From the NCBI GenBank assembly GCA_023388075.1, contig JAEWGX010000095.1, positions 1-17,190 of the forward strand: a stretch of DNA of 17,190 nucleotides. The letters run 5' to 3'. This stretch comes from Pseudomonadota bacterium. GTDB taxonomy: Bacteria > Pseudomonadota > Gammaproteobacteria > Burkholderiales > Burkholderiaceae_E. The position numbers and the translations under genes are program-made. The notes beneath the pieces are model-generated. The model saw only the letters and a list, made by a program, of their open reading frames with translations, was not told where the DNA came from and did no database searches. This document shows, one piece after another, positions 1 to 7,430 of this stretch (position 1 is the stretch's first letter; each line of letters opens with the position of its first letter).

Positions 1-416
1 CGCCGGAAGGGGGCGGGCCGAAGCCGGCCCACCAGGACAACTTCTACTTCGGGCCCAACGACGCCGAGGGCGTGGTCACCGCGTGGATCGCGCTCGACGA
101 CGCGACGCTGGAGAACGGCTGTCTCTATTTCGGCGAGGGCACCAATCTCGGCCCGGTGTACGCGCACGAGGCGCCGCCCGGAGAGCCGTACAACCTGCAG
201 CTGCCGCAGGCCATCCTGGATCGCCAGCCGATGAGCCCGGCGCCTGTCACCTGCGGCGGCGTGTCTTTCCACCATGGCAACACGTTCCACCAATCCGCGG
301 CCAACACATCAAACAAATGGAGACGGGCTTGCGCGCTTCACTATGTGAATCGAGCTACCTTCTTCGCGCATCCGGCTCTTCCATACGAGGACGACCTGCG
401 ACTACAGATCAGATGA
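1..416 (+). CDS. Phytanoyl-CoA dioxygenase (PhyH) family protein, 5'-truncated
   Basis: C-terminal part of a non-haem Fe(II)/2-oxoglutarate oxygenase of the PhyH family; the N-terminus lies left of the window and the frame is open from base 3. The HxD iron ligands read His-Gln-Asp (codons at 30-38). The distal His is in FHQSAANTS (codon at 288), followed by the 2-oxoglutarate-anchoring Arg in WRRACALHYVN (codons at 321-326), the usual PhyH order. PhyH relatives in bacteria hydroxylate small molecules; the substrate here cannot be read. The stop lies 23 bases from the convergent permease stop, with no terminator visible between them. GC falls from about 69% over bases 1-300 to about 50-57% after 300, inside the gene, although the conserved residues continue in frame. 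Family assignment is secure; the role is not. Confidence 0.88.
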   Translation, partial: PEGGGPKPAHQDNFYFGPNDAEGVVTAWIALDDATLENGCLYFGEGTNLGPVYAHEAPPGEPYNLQLPQAILDRQPMSPAPVTCGGVSFHHGNTFHQSAANTSNKWRRACALHYVNRATFFAHPALPYEDDLRLQIR

Positions 417-439
417 AGGCTTCCTCGCTATGGACAGAT

Positions 440-1318
440 TCACTCGGGAAGGCGGGAATCAAGTGCGTCCCTGAGTCCGTCTCCAAGGAAGTTGAGTGAG
501 ATTGCGGTCAAGAAGATCGCAAGGCCCGGGAAGATGCTCATCCACCAAGCGTCCCAGTACTCCATCGAAATCGCCAGCATCTGGCCCCAGGTCGGCGTTG
601 GCGGTTCGGCGCCGAGCCCCAGAAACGCTAGCGAAGATTCGGTTATCAGGGCGGAAGATGCCTTGAGAGTCGCGTAGATGAGAACGTTGCCTGCAATCCC
701 AGGCCAGACGTGTCGGACGATTACCCGTAAGTCGCTCATGCCGAGTGCACGCGCTGCGTGGACGTAGTCGAGCTCCCGTACTGTGAGCACCTGACCGCGC
801 ACGAGCCGAGCGAAGCCGGGGACATTCACGATGGTTATCGCAAGCATCGCGTTGACAAGATTAGGGCCGAGTACCGCGATGATCCCGAGGGCAAGTATCA
901 ATAGGGGAAAGGCGAGCAGGACGTCCATCACACGCATCAGTGCGTCGTCTACCCGACCGCCGACATAGCCCGCCAGCAGCCCTATTGCGGTCCCGGTCAA
1001 AAGAGCAAGCGCGATTGAGACTGTGACGACCTGTATGGAGACGCGCGCGCCATAGATCAGTCGAGACAGTAGGTCGCGTCCGAGTTCGTCCGTACCGAGA
1101 AGATTGCTGGCACTCGGTGGACTCAATACCGCATCGTAGTTCGGCAAGAGCGGATCATGAGGTGCGAGCATTGGCGCCGCAATTGCGGCCAGCGCGACGA
1201 GGGCGAACAGCACGAGGCCAGTGGCGCCGACGCGGTGCCGCAATACGCGGGCCAATGTCGTCAGATAGAGGTTCGGAGTGCGCGCTCGGACTGCGATCGG
1301 AGAGGTTTGGATCAGCAT
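440..1318 (-). CDS. ABC transporter permease, DppC/OppC type
   Basis: Inner-membrane permease of the peptide/opine/nickel (Dpp/Opp) importer class, 292 residues, the usual family length. It has an N-terminal membrane segment (VLFALVALAAIAAPMLAP), the family's LLGTDELGRDLLSRLIYGAR motif after it, and a BPD_transp_1 core. The cytoplasmic EAA loop (DYVHAARALGMSDLRVIVRH) would contact the ATPase subunits. It ends in the typical FLGDGLRDALD. It starts 6 bases after the upstream permease stop, so the two are one operon, transcribed away from the binding-protein gene. No strong ribosome-binding site precedes the ATG, which fits translational coupling. Dpp-type importers carry peptides but also opines, glycosides and other small molecules, so the substrate is open. 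Confidence 0.93.
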   Translation of the reverse strand: MLIQTSPIAVRARTPNLYLTTLARVLRHRVGATGLVLFALVALAAIAAPMLAPHDPLLPNYDAVLSPPSASNLLGTDELGRDLLSRLIYGARVSIQVVTVSIALALLTGTAIGLLAGYVGGRVDDALMRVMDVLLAFPLLILALGIIAVLGPNLVNAMLAITIVNVPGFARLVRGQVLTVRELDYVHAARALGMSDLRVIVRHVWPGIAGNVLIYATLKASSALITESSLAFLGLGAEPPTPTWGQMLAISMEYWDAWWMSIFPGLAIFLTAISLNFLGDGLRDALDSRLPE

Positions 1319-1324
1319 GGGCTG

Positions 1325-2266
1325 CTACAGTTTGATCCGCTTGTCGAGAGATACGTAGATCAGGTCGGTCGCGAGATTCACCAGCAATACGCCGGCAACG
1401 ATGACGAGTATCCCACCTTGGACCGGTGCAATATCTCGCTCGAAGATTCCTTCCACCACCATGCGCCCGAGCCCCGGAAGTGAGAACACAGTTTCGGTAA
1501 CTACCGCACCACTTATCAAAGTGCCAGCCTGCAGCCCCACGACGGTAACGACGGGAACCAAAGCGTTTGGAAGTGCATGGCGCCATAACACCTGAGCTTC
1601 GCTCGCGCCTTTGGCATATGCCGTTCGGGTGTAGTCTTGCGTAAGCGCCTGCAGCATGGCGGCTCGCGTCTGCCTCATCACCAGCGCGGCCATCGACGTA
1701 CCGATTGTGATGGACGGCATCACCATCAGCTTCAGGTTGCCGATCGGGTCCTCGGTGAACGGTATGTAGCCCGATGGGGGAAGCCAGCCGAGCCAAAGCG
1801 AGAACGTCAAGATCAATAGGATGCCCATCCAGAAGTAGGGCATCGCAAGACCCGCGAGAGCAATCAGGCTGGCGATAAGATCGGTTGCCGTATTGCGTCT
1901 GGCGGCGGCAACGACACCGAGCGGGACACCAAGTGCTACCGCAATCAATGTCGATAGCAGCGCGAGTTCGGCAGTGACAGGGACTCGTTGCAACAGCATT
2001 TGAGCAACTGGTTCCTGTGTCCTGAGGGACACGCCGAACTCGCCAGTTAGCGTGTTGGCGAGCCATCGCAGGTACTGAATTGGGAGCGGCTGGTCCAGAC
2101 CGAGCGCTTTGCGGGCAATCTCGCGCTCTTTGGCACTAGCTTGGTCGCCGAGAAGCGCCAGGGTGGGATCGCCTGGCAATGCAAGCAGGATCATGAAGAC
2201 AAGAAAACTCATCATCACCGCCACTGGCAGCATGTGCAGCAAGCGCTGCGTGACGTAGCGTTTCAT
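1325..2266 (-). CDS. ABC transporter permease, DppB/OppB type
   Basis: First gene of the minus-strand permease operon, 313 residues. The N-terminus MKRYVTQRLLHMLPVAVMMS is the typical DppB/GsiC opening (basic residues, then membrane segment 1). It is followed by the family's periplasmic region (ALPGDPTLALLG, ALGLDQPLPIQYLRWL) and the permease core with the EAA loop DYTRTAYAKGASEAQVLWRH. It ends TDLIYVSLDKRIKL, the usual DppB tail. It should pair with the downstream DppC-type permease as the membrane heterodimer. The ATG is preceded by AGGGA on the minus strand, acceptable as a ribosome-binding site. A divergent promoter region separates it from the binding-protein gene. Confidence 0.94.
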   Translation of the reverse strand: MKRYVTQRLLHMLPVAVMMSFLVFMILLALPGDPTLALLGDQASAKEREIARKALGLDQPLPIQYLRWLANTLTGEFGVSLRTQEPVAQMLLQRVPVTAELALLSTLIAVALGVPLGVVAAARRNTATDLIASLIALAGLAMPYFWMGILLILTFSLWLGWLPPSGYIPFTEDPIGNLKLMVMPSITIGTSMAALVMRQTRAAMLQALTQDYTRTAYAKGASEAQVLWRHALPNALVPVVTVVGLQAGTLISGAVVTETVFSLPGLGRMVVEGIFERDIAPVQGGILVIVAGVLLVNLATDLIYVSLDKRIKL

Positions 2267-2331
2267 TCCCTGTCCTTCTTCGTCACGAAGTGGGAGGCCT
2301 GGCGTGTACGCGGATGTGCGGCCGCGGCTAG

Positions 2332-2349
2332 GTAGTAACCAAATGGTGA
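2332..2349 (-). promoter_or_regulatory. Shared operator-like motif, copy A (permease operon)
   Basis: Minus strand reads TCACCATTTGGTTACTAC. It matches 15 of 18 bases of the copy before the oxidoreductase operon (7413-7430) and 12 of 18 of the copy before the binding protein (2465-2482), all in the same orientation relative to the gene they precede. The core is an imperfect palindrome, TAACCA-AA-TGGTGA on the plus strand. It probably binds a regulator of unknown family. Confidence 0.5.
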
Positions 2350-2363
2350 GTTAAGCTAACTCA
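2347..2363. repeat. Perfect inverted repeat TGAGTTA-AGC-TAACTCA
   Basis: Two 7-base arms with a 3-base centre, overlapping the candidate -10 of the permease operon and touching motif copy A. Too short and too AT-rich to act as a terminator; position and symmetry suggest an operator for a dimeric repressor. TAAC/GTTA half-sites recur in the neighbouring motif, so both may bind the same protein. Confidence 0.5.
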
Positions 2364-2381
2364 GCATATGTGCGAGGTCAA
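2353..2381 (-). promoter_or_regulatory. Candidate sigma-70 promoter of the permease operon
   Basis: On the minus strand a good -35 hexamer TTGACC (2381-2376) is followed after 17 bases by TAGCTT (2358-2353), a weak -10 with 3 of 6 consensus matches. The -10 lies inside the palindrome at 2347-2363, and the shared motif begins three bases downstream, an arrangement expected for repression. The -35 is convincing, the -10 is not. Confidence 0.4.
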
Positions 2382-2435
2382 CCGTCCTAGCGCTGTGATG
2401 CGCACGAATCCTGGCTTTCCGAGCGGCGATCCTGC

Positions 2436-2464
2436 TTGGGTGCGCTCGCCTAGGCCATTTTTAT
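2436..2464 (+). promoter_or_regulatory. Weak candidate promoter of the binding-protein operon
   Basis: TTGGGT (2436-2441), 17-base spacer, TTTTAT (2459-2464), directly followed by motif copy B. An alternative is TTACAA (2476-2481) with GCTAAT (2497-2502), whose spacing is only 15. Neither is strong. The first is preferred because it puts the shared motif just downstream of the -10, as at the other two promoters. Confidence 0.25.
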
Positions 2465-2482
2465 TCACTGGGTGGTTACAAA
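2465..2482 (+). promoter_or_regulatory. Shared operator-like motif, copy B (binding-protein operon)
   Basis: Plus strand reads TCACTGGGTGGTTACAAA. It shares the TCAC and TGGTTAC ends with copy A (12 of 18 identical) and is the least conserved of the three copies. It lies about 95 bases upstream of the binding-protein ATG. Confidence 0.38.
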
Positions 2483-2576
2483 AATCTGGGACCCATGCTA
2501 ATTTTGCTTCGTGCGAGGAAGCAAGTCCTGCACGCGGATGCGGGCCGCGGAGAGTCCGCCACAGGAGGAGAAGCAG

Positions 2577-4121
2577 ATGGTAAGAATCGGACTAACGCTG
2601 GCGTCGGCCGCGGCCGCATTGATACTGATGGTCACAACGCCAATGGCTGCTACAGCGGCGCAGCAGATCAATCGTGGCGGAAGCTTGCAGATAATCCTGG
2701 ATCACGAACCGTCGAGCCTGGATCCAATCTTTGGCAACAATCCGAACAATGATCGGCGCTATTACAACCTCTTCGCTGAGAGCCTGGTTGTTCAGGATCA
2801 GAAGGGCAACTTCCGGCCGCGATTGGCGACTTCGTGGGAGTGGTCCACCGACTCCAAATCGATCGATCTGCAGTTGCGAGAGGGAGTGAAGTTTCAGGAC
2901 GGCACGCCTTTCGATGCCGATGCCGTCAAGTTCAATCTCGAGCGCGTGATGTCGCCTGAGGTCAACGCCCGGGCTCGGCAGTACGTGACTGACGTGGACC
3001 GGGTTGAGGTGCTGGATCCGCACCGAATCCGCATCGTGCTGAGGCGACCTTCGGGTGCGTTCATGGCAGTGCTCGCGGGCGTAGCCGGGACGGTCGTCTC
3101 TCCGACAGCGCTCAGGGAGCGCGGGGCGGAGTTTGCCCGGCGGCCGGTGGGGACTGGGCCGTTCAAGATCGACTCCTGGACGAGTGGTCGCATCAATGCA
3201 GTGCGCTTCGACGACTACTGGGGTGGGAACGCTGCAGGGGAGAAGCTGCCGTACGTCGATCGGGTCGAGGCCCGCGTCATCACCAATAGCGCAGTGAAGC
3301 TGGTCGAGCTGCGAAGCGGCAATGCGCAGCTTGCCGACGCGATCCAGGTCAAGGACTTCGATCAGGTCGACCGCACGCCGGGGCTTGAGCTCGTCGATAC
3401 GCTGCAGGGTATCGGACAGTTCATCGCCTTCAACAACACGAAGCCGCCCTTTGACAATGTAGAACTTCGCAAGGCCGTGTCGCTCGCAATCAATCGACAG
3501 GCTATCGAGAAGGTCATCTCGCGGGGTCAAGGCGTTGCGCTTACTGGCATCGAGCCACCGACGTCATGGGCCTTCTCCCCGGCGTTGAAGGGGCACCAGT
3601 ACGATCCGGACGCTGCGCGCGAGGCGTTGTCCAAGTCAGGTTTCAAGGGACCGCTGTCAATGGTAGTGATCCAGCGGGATCCGGACACGCAGATTGCGCA
3701 GATGGTGCAGGCCATGCTGAAGCAGGTAGGCATCGAGATGAGAATCGAGGTTCTCGAGCGCCAAGCCTGGGTGGATCGAACCTTGAAGCATGACTACCAA
3801 CTCGGCATATATCGCGCCAGCATGCCGCACCCAGATCCGGATATTACCTACAGCATCTTCTATGGCCATGACGCGCGGCAAAACTACTCGGGTGTGGCGA
3901 ATCCGGTGATCTGGGATCTCATCGAAAAGGCGCGTGCCGAGACCGTTCAGGAGAAACGTCGCGACCTCTACGTCAAGATTCAGGAGACTCTACTTGCCGA
4001 CTACAACCAAGCATACCTCGTCTGGCGTCCAGCCAAGGAGGTTCGGCGCGTAGAGGTGCACGGACTAGACCGAGAGTTTGCAGGGGCTTGGCTATACGAA
4101 GGCATCTGGCTAGGGAAGTGA
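2577..4121 (+). CDS. Periplasmic substrate-binding protein of a Dpp/Opp-type ABC importer (SBP_bac_5)
   Basis: Captures the imported compound in the periplasm and delivers it to the permease pair encoded divergently. The protein is 514 residues from the ATG at 2577, which has a strong ribosome-binding site (AGGAGG) 8 bases upstream; a longer in-frame start at 2511 lacks one and would bury the signal peptide. Residues 1-28 form a Sec signal peptide (hydrophobic run AAAALILMV, cleavage near ATAA before QQ). The mature protein has the family opening GGSLQIILDHEPSSLDP, then the hallmark LATSWEWSTD and LREGVKFQDGTPFDADAVKFNLER region and GTGPFKIDSW. Length and order are normal for SBP_bac_5. These proteins bind peptides, opines, sugars or metal chelates, so the ligand is unknown. 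First gene of a plus-strand operon with a dioxygenase and both ATPases. Confidence 0.94.
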   Translation: MVRIGLTLASAAAALILMVTTPMAATAAQQINRGGSLQIILDHEPSSLDPIFGNNPNNDRRYYNLFAESLVVQDQKGNFRPRLATSWEWSTDSKSIDLQLREGVKFQDGTPFDADAVKFNLERVMSPEVNARARQYVTDVDRVEVLDPHRIRIVLRRPSGAFMAVLAGVAGTVVSPTALRERGAEFARRPVGTGPFKIDSWTSGRINAVRFDDYWGGNAAGEKLPYVDRVEARVITNSAVKLVELRSGNAQLADAIQVKDFDQVDRTPGLELVDTLQGIGQFIAFNNTKPPFDNVELRKAVSLAINRQAIEKVISRGQGVALTGIEPPTSWAFSPALKGHQYDPDAAREALSKSGFKGPLSMVVIQRDPDTQIAQMVQAMLKQVGIEMRIEVLERQAWVDRTLKHDYQLGIYRASMPHPDPDITYSIFYGHDARQNYSGVANPVIWDLIEKARAETVQEKRRDLYVKIQETLLADYNQAYLVWRPAKEVRRVEVHGLDREFAGAWLYEGIWLGK

Positions 4122-4174
4122 GAGGCGAGTATCCCGGGGGCGTGTTCAAGTGTCGTAGTGTGCAAGGGGGCATC

Positions 4175-5263
4175 ATGTCATTGAAGGAATTGGAGCCGGT
4201 TGTTGGATGCGAGGCATGGACACCGGCGGAACTCGCCCGGGACCGCTCCTGGGAGCTTATGGTGGACGATCGGGCGCGTGAAGAACTGCTAGCCAGCTTT
4301 GAGCAGATGAAGGCCGCCGGCGGGGAACTAGCAGCCCTCGGGCGCGAAAGCTTTCCGCTTGGCGTGGCGTCGAAGGCTCTCGTCCGGGAGGTGGTTCGGG
4401 GGGTGCGGGACAACCGGGGCTTCGTGGTCCTGCGTGGATTGCCCACGGTCGGGATGTCTGTCGATGACGCGAAGCTGTTTACTTGGGGCTTCTCCCAATG
4501 GGTCGGCACTTGCCTGAGTCAGAACAAGGCCGCGGATCTCGTTGCCGTCGTGATGGACCACGGCCAGAAGAAGGGTGTACCCCTCGAGCGAGGCTACGGT
4601 ACGAACAAGGAACTTGAACTCCACATCGATCTCACCGACGTCGTCGGCCTCCTTTTCTTGCGGCAGTCGCCTGCGTCTCCCCCAACTTTGATCTCAAGTT
4701 CGCTGACTGTCTTCAATTCGTTTCTCCGCGAGCGGCCCGATCTGCTTGCGCGCGCGATGCGGGGATTCCACTGGGACCGGCTTGGTGAGCACGCTCCGTG
4801 GGAGTCGCCGATCACGCCATATGAAGTGCCGATCTTCTCCGTTAACAATGGTAAGGTCTCATGCCGCTACAACCGGCACTGGACGATGTCTGCTTATCGG
4901 CGGATGAACCGGACGCTCGATTCGCTCGAGCTCGAGGTATTCGACTTCTTCGACAGGGCGGCGCGTGCGTGTGCATTCGAGATCGGCTTGAAGTCCGGGG
5001 ACATGTACTTCGCGAGCAATTTCACCGTAACTCATGGCAAGCGCGGTCACGAGAGCGACCCTGACGATGCTGAGACCAAGAGGGTTCTTCTGCGAGTCTG
5101 GCTCAACATTCCGCACATGAGGGAAGTCTCGGACGAGGAAGTAGTCCGTTGGGGTTTGATAAGGCATGGCAACCTCGGCTGGACCGGAAGCGAGTTGCTA
5201 AAGGGCCTGCATCAGTCGGGCGGTAATGTTCGTTCTCTCCTCAAGATCGACGCAGTGGTCTGA
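4175..5263 (+). CDS. TauD/TfdA-like Fe(II)/2-oxoglutarate-dependent dioxygenase
   Basis: Predicted cytoplasmic oxygenase coupling 2-oxoglutarate decarboxylation to hydroxylation of a substrate, often to release a sulfite, amine, ether or similar group. The chosen ATG (4175) is preceded by AAGGGGG and gives 362 residues; the in-frame ATG at 4088 overlaps the binding-protein gene and is less likely. The iron ligands appear as His150-Ile-Asp152 and His287 (VTHGK), with Arg307 in RVLLRVWLNI as the 2-oxoglutarate anchor. RDNRGFVVLRGLP near residue 85 is the usual entry to the fold. The C-terminal 50 residues do not resemble TauD closely. It lies between the binding protein and the ATPases, so it is probably cotranscribed with the importer and acts on the imported compound. 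Fold confident, reaction unknown. Confidence 0.85.
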   Translation: MSLKELEPVVGCEAWTPAELARDRSWELMVDDRAREELLASFEQMKAAGGELAALGRESFPLGVASKALVREVVRGVRDNRGFVVLRGLPTVGMSVDDAKLFTWGFSQWVGTCLSQNKAADLVAVVMDHGQKKGVPLERGYGTNKELELHIDLTDVVGLLFLRQSPASPPTLISSSLTVFNSFLRERPDLLARAMRGFHWDRLGEHAPWESPITPYEVPIFSVNNGKVSCRYNRHWTMSAYRRMNRTLDSLELEVFDFFDRAARACAFEIGLKSGDMYFASNFTVTHGKRGHESDPDDAETKRVLLRVWLNIPHMREVSDEEVVRWGLIRHGNLGWTGSELLKGLHQSGGNVRSLLKIDAVV

Positions 5264-5296
5264 TCTGAGAAGCATGGCGGCAGGAAGCTATCGATC

Positions 5297-6337
5297 ATGA
5301 TGGATCAATGGGGTTCGGCGTCCGCTTCGCAGCAATCTGCGGAGGAGGTCGTCGTTGACATCCGAGATCTTGTTGTGAGCTTTGGTGCCGGCGGGCGTTG
5401 CGGCAGAGCGGTCGATGGCCTCAGCTTGCAGTTGCGCCGAAACCGGACCGTCGCGCTGGTCGGTGAATCCGGCTCGGGCAAGTCGGTCACCAGTCTTGCG
5501 CTGATGGGTCTTCTGCCGCGCGGGCAGTCCCAGTGCCAAGGATCGATCTTGTTTCGGGATCGAGCCGGCGTCGTCCACGACTTGCTCAAGCTCGATGCGT
5601 CGCGGCTCCGTGCGTTGCGGGGAGACCAGATTGCGATGATCTTCCAGGAGCCAATGACCAGTTTGAATCCGATGCATCGGGTTGGGGACCAGATCGCCGA
5701 GGCGATTCGGCTTCACCGAGACATCGGTCGCGACGAAGCGCTTCGACTTGCCGAGCGCATGATCGCCCGAGTCGGATTTCCTGATCCGAAGGCCCGCATG
5801 GCAGCCTATCCGCATGAGCTTTCGGGCGGTATGCGGCAGAGAATCATGATCTCGATGGCGCTTGTATGCGAGCCGGCGGTGCTAATCGCGGACGAGCCCA
5901 CGACGGCGCTGGACGTGACGGTTCAGGCCCAGATCCTTGAAGAGATGCGTCGGCTGCAGGCAGAGATGGCTGCAGCAATGCTCTTCATCACCCATGACTT
6001 GGGAGTCGTCGCGCAGATTGCCCATGATGTTGCGGTGATCTACGCGGGGCAGATTGTAGAGACCGGTCCAGTGGAAGCGGTGCTAGAGCGACCGGCCCAC
6101 CCGTATACTCGGGCGCTGCTCGCGGCAGTCCCTCGTCCGGACCGACCTCGCGCGGCGCGTCTCCAAGCTATTCCGGGAATCGTGCCCGATATCCATGCGA
6201 TGCCCAACGGATGCCGCTTTCAGCCGAGATGCGCGGCTGCTGCGACTTCCTGTGCCGAGCGCACTCCGTCTCTAGAGTCGATCGATAGGGTACGAACCGT
6301 GCGATGTGTTCGCTGGCAAGAACTGAATGCAGCGTGA
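5297..6337 (+). CDS. ABC transporter ATP-binding protein, DppD/OppD type
   Basis: One of the two ATPase subunits that power the importer. It has 346 residues with Walker A GESGSGKS (56-63), Q-loop MIFQEPMTSLNP, signature LSGGMRQR (175-182), Walker B VLIADEP (195-201) and the H-loop in LFITHDLG. The C-terminal oligopeptide/dipeptide extension follows, with HPYTRALLAAVP and the cysteine-bearing FQPRCAAAATSC, which in this family can hold an iron-sulfur cluster. AGGAAG 9 bases upstream of the ATG supports the start. It lies 33 bases after the dioxygenase gene and overlaps the next ATPase gene by 11 bases, so the pair is translationally coupled. Confidence 0.95.
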   Translation: MMDQWGSASASQQSAEEVVVDIRDLVVSFGAGGRCGRAVDGLSLQLRRNRTVALVGESGSGKSVTSLALMGLLPRGQSQCQGSILFRDRAGVVHDLLKLDASRLRALRGDQIAMIFQEPMTSLNPMHRVGDQIAEAIRLHRDIGRDEALRLAERMIARVGFPDPKARMAAYPHELSGGMRQRIMISMALVCEPAVLIADEPTTALDVTVQAQILEEMRRLQAEMAAAMLFITHDLGVVAQIAHDVAVIYAGQIVETGPVEAVLERPAHPYTRALLAAVPRPDRPRAARLQAIPGIVPDIHAMPNGCRFQPRCAAAATSCAERTPSLESIDRVRTVRCVRWQELNAA

Positions 6338-7355
6338 CGTGACGTTCGCGGAGCGCTCGGCCCAATGGCCGGAAGCCAATGGAAGCTCGAGGCCAAGTGA
6401 AATGGCGGACCTACTGCAGGCAGAGGGGCTAGCCCGGGAGTTCAAAACGAAGGCGGGCACGCTGCGGGCGGTCGACGACGTTTCCCTGTCGATCCCGCGA
6501 GGGAAGGTGCTTGCGCTGGTTGGGGAGTCCGGATCGGGCAAGACCACGACGGGTCGGCTTATCCTGCGACTGTTGGAGCCCACTCGCGGAAAAGTGCTGA
6601 TCGATGGAACCGACTTCCTCTCGCTGCGCGGAAGGGACCTTCGACGGTTCCGCCGTCGCATTCAACCCGTCTTTCAGGACCCATTCGCGTCGCTCAGTCC
6701 GCACATGCGCATCGGCGACGCACTGGCAGAAGCTCTCGTTGTCCAGGGGCTTGGCGGCAGCCGCCGAGAACGCGAGGAGCGTGTCCAATCAATCCTCGAA
6801 GTGGTTGGCCTGAGTGGAAACTGCGGCCATCGATATCCTCACGAGTTCTCGGGCGGCCAGCGACAGCGCATCGGCATCGCCCGCGCGCTGATAGTCGAGC
6901 CGGATCTGGTGGTTGCCGACGAACCGGTATCCGCTTTGGATGTTTCGATCCAAGCGCAGATCATTAACCTGATTGAAGATCTCCGCTCGCGACTCGGGCT
7001 GACAATGCTGCTGGTTGCGCATGATCTAGGCGTCGTTCGGCATGTCGCGGACCATGTCGCGGTGATGTATCTCGGACGGATTGTGGAGATAGCGCCGACT
7101 GAGATGCTCTTTCGTTCCCCACGCCATCCATATACTCGCGCGCTCTTGTCGGCATCGCCAATTCCTGAGGCCCGGTCGGGATCGGGTCGCATCGTATTGG
7201 AAGGGGAGATCCCAAGTCCGATTTCGCCGCCGTCTGGTTGCGCATTCCGAACCAGATGCCCACATGCGTCAGACGCATGCGCAAGCCAGCGGCCGACACT
7301 GGAATCCCTAGGGCAGAGCCATCAGGCCGCGTGCGTGCGGGTCGAACAGTTCTGA
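6327..7355 (+). CDS. ABC transporter ATP-binding protein, DppF/OppF type
   Basis: Second ATPase of the importer, expected to pair with the preceding DppD-type subunit. Walker A GESGSGKT (66-73), Q-loop PVFQDPFASLSP, signature FSGGQRQRIG, Walker B LVVADEPVSALD and H-loop LLVAHDLG are all present. The C-terminal peptide-transporter extension HPYTRALLSASP and FRTRCPHASDAC is complete. The longest frame gives 342 residues and overlaps the previous gene by 11 bases. An ATG at 6402 (MADLLQ, 317 residues) is also plausible because alignment with the family begins just after it and GAGG lies 9 bases upstream. Last gene of the importer operon. Confidence 0.94.
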   Translation: MQRDVTFAERSAQWPEANGSSRPSEMADLLQAEGLAREFKTKAGTLRAVDDVSLSIPRGKVLALVGESGSGKTTTGRLILRLLEPTRGKVLIDGTDFLSLRGRDLRRFRRRIQPVFQDPFASLSPHMRIGDALAEALVVQGLGGSRREREERVQSILEVVGLSGNCGHRYPHEFSGGQRQRIGIARALIVEPDLVVADEPVSALDVSIQAQIINLIEDLRSRLGLTMLLVAHDLGVVRHVADHVAVMYLGRIVEIAPTEMLFRSPRHPYTRALLSASPIPEARSGSGRIVLEGEIPSPISPPSGCAFRTRCPHASDACASQRPTLESLGQSHQAACVRVEQF

Positions 7356-7387
7356 GTGCTCGAAGCCGCAGATGAGTAGCGGTAACC

Positions 7388-7415
7388 TTGCGACTGCTGT
7401 GGCACAATCTATTAA
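7388..7415 (+). promoter_or_regulatory. Candidate sigma-70 promoter of the oxidoreductase operon
   Basis: TTGCGA (7388-7393), 16-base spacer, TATTAA (7410-7415). The region is locally AT-rich (48% GC) between GC-rich genes, and the ATG follows about 65 bases on. Motif copy C overlaps the -10. There is no clear terminator after the preceding ATPase gene, so read-through from the importer operon is possible as well. Confidence 0.4.
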
Positions 7416-7430
7416 CCACTTAGTTACTAC
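7413..7430 (+). promoter_or_regulatory. Shared operator-like motif, copy C (oxidoreductase operon)
   Basis: Reads TAACCACTTAGTTACTAC, 15 of 18 identical to copy A before the permease operon and in the same orientation relative to the gene. The core TAACCA-CT-TAGTTA is an imperfect palindrome. A further half-site GTAACC lies about 30 bases upstream (7382-7387). It links the enzyme operon to the importer promoters. Confidence 0.5.

Larger units (their letters stand above)
2267..2576. promoter_or_regulatory. Divergent promoter region between permease operon and binding-protein operon
   Basis: A 310-base gene-free stretch, AT-richer than its surroundings. It holds the outward-facing promoters of the two importer transcripts, two copies of the shared 18-base motif (2332-2349 minus, 2465-2482 plus) and a perfect 7-bp-arm palindrome (2347-2363), each listed separately. 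The short reading frames in it lack family features and look spurious. Confidence 0.7.

Noticed and set aside
440..7355. Naming the importer dppBCDF or assigning dipeptides as substrate
   Set aside because: The family also carries opines, glycosides, glutathione and metal chelates, and the gene context argues against simple peptide uptake.
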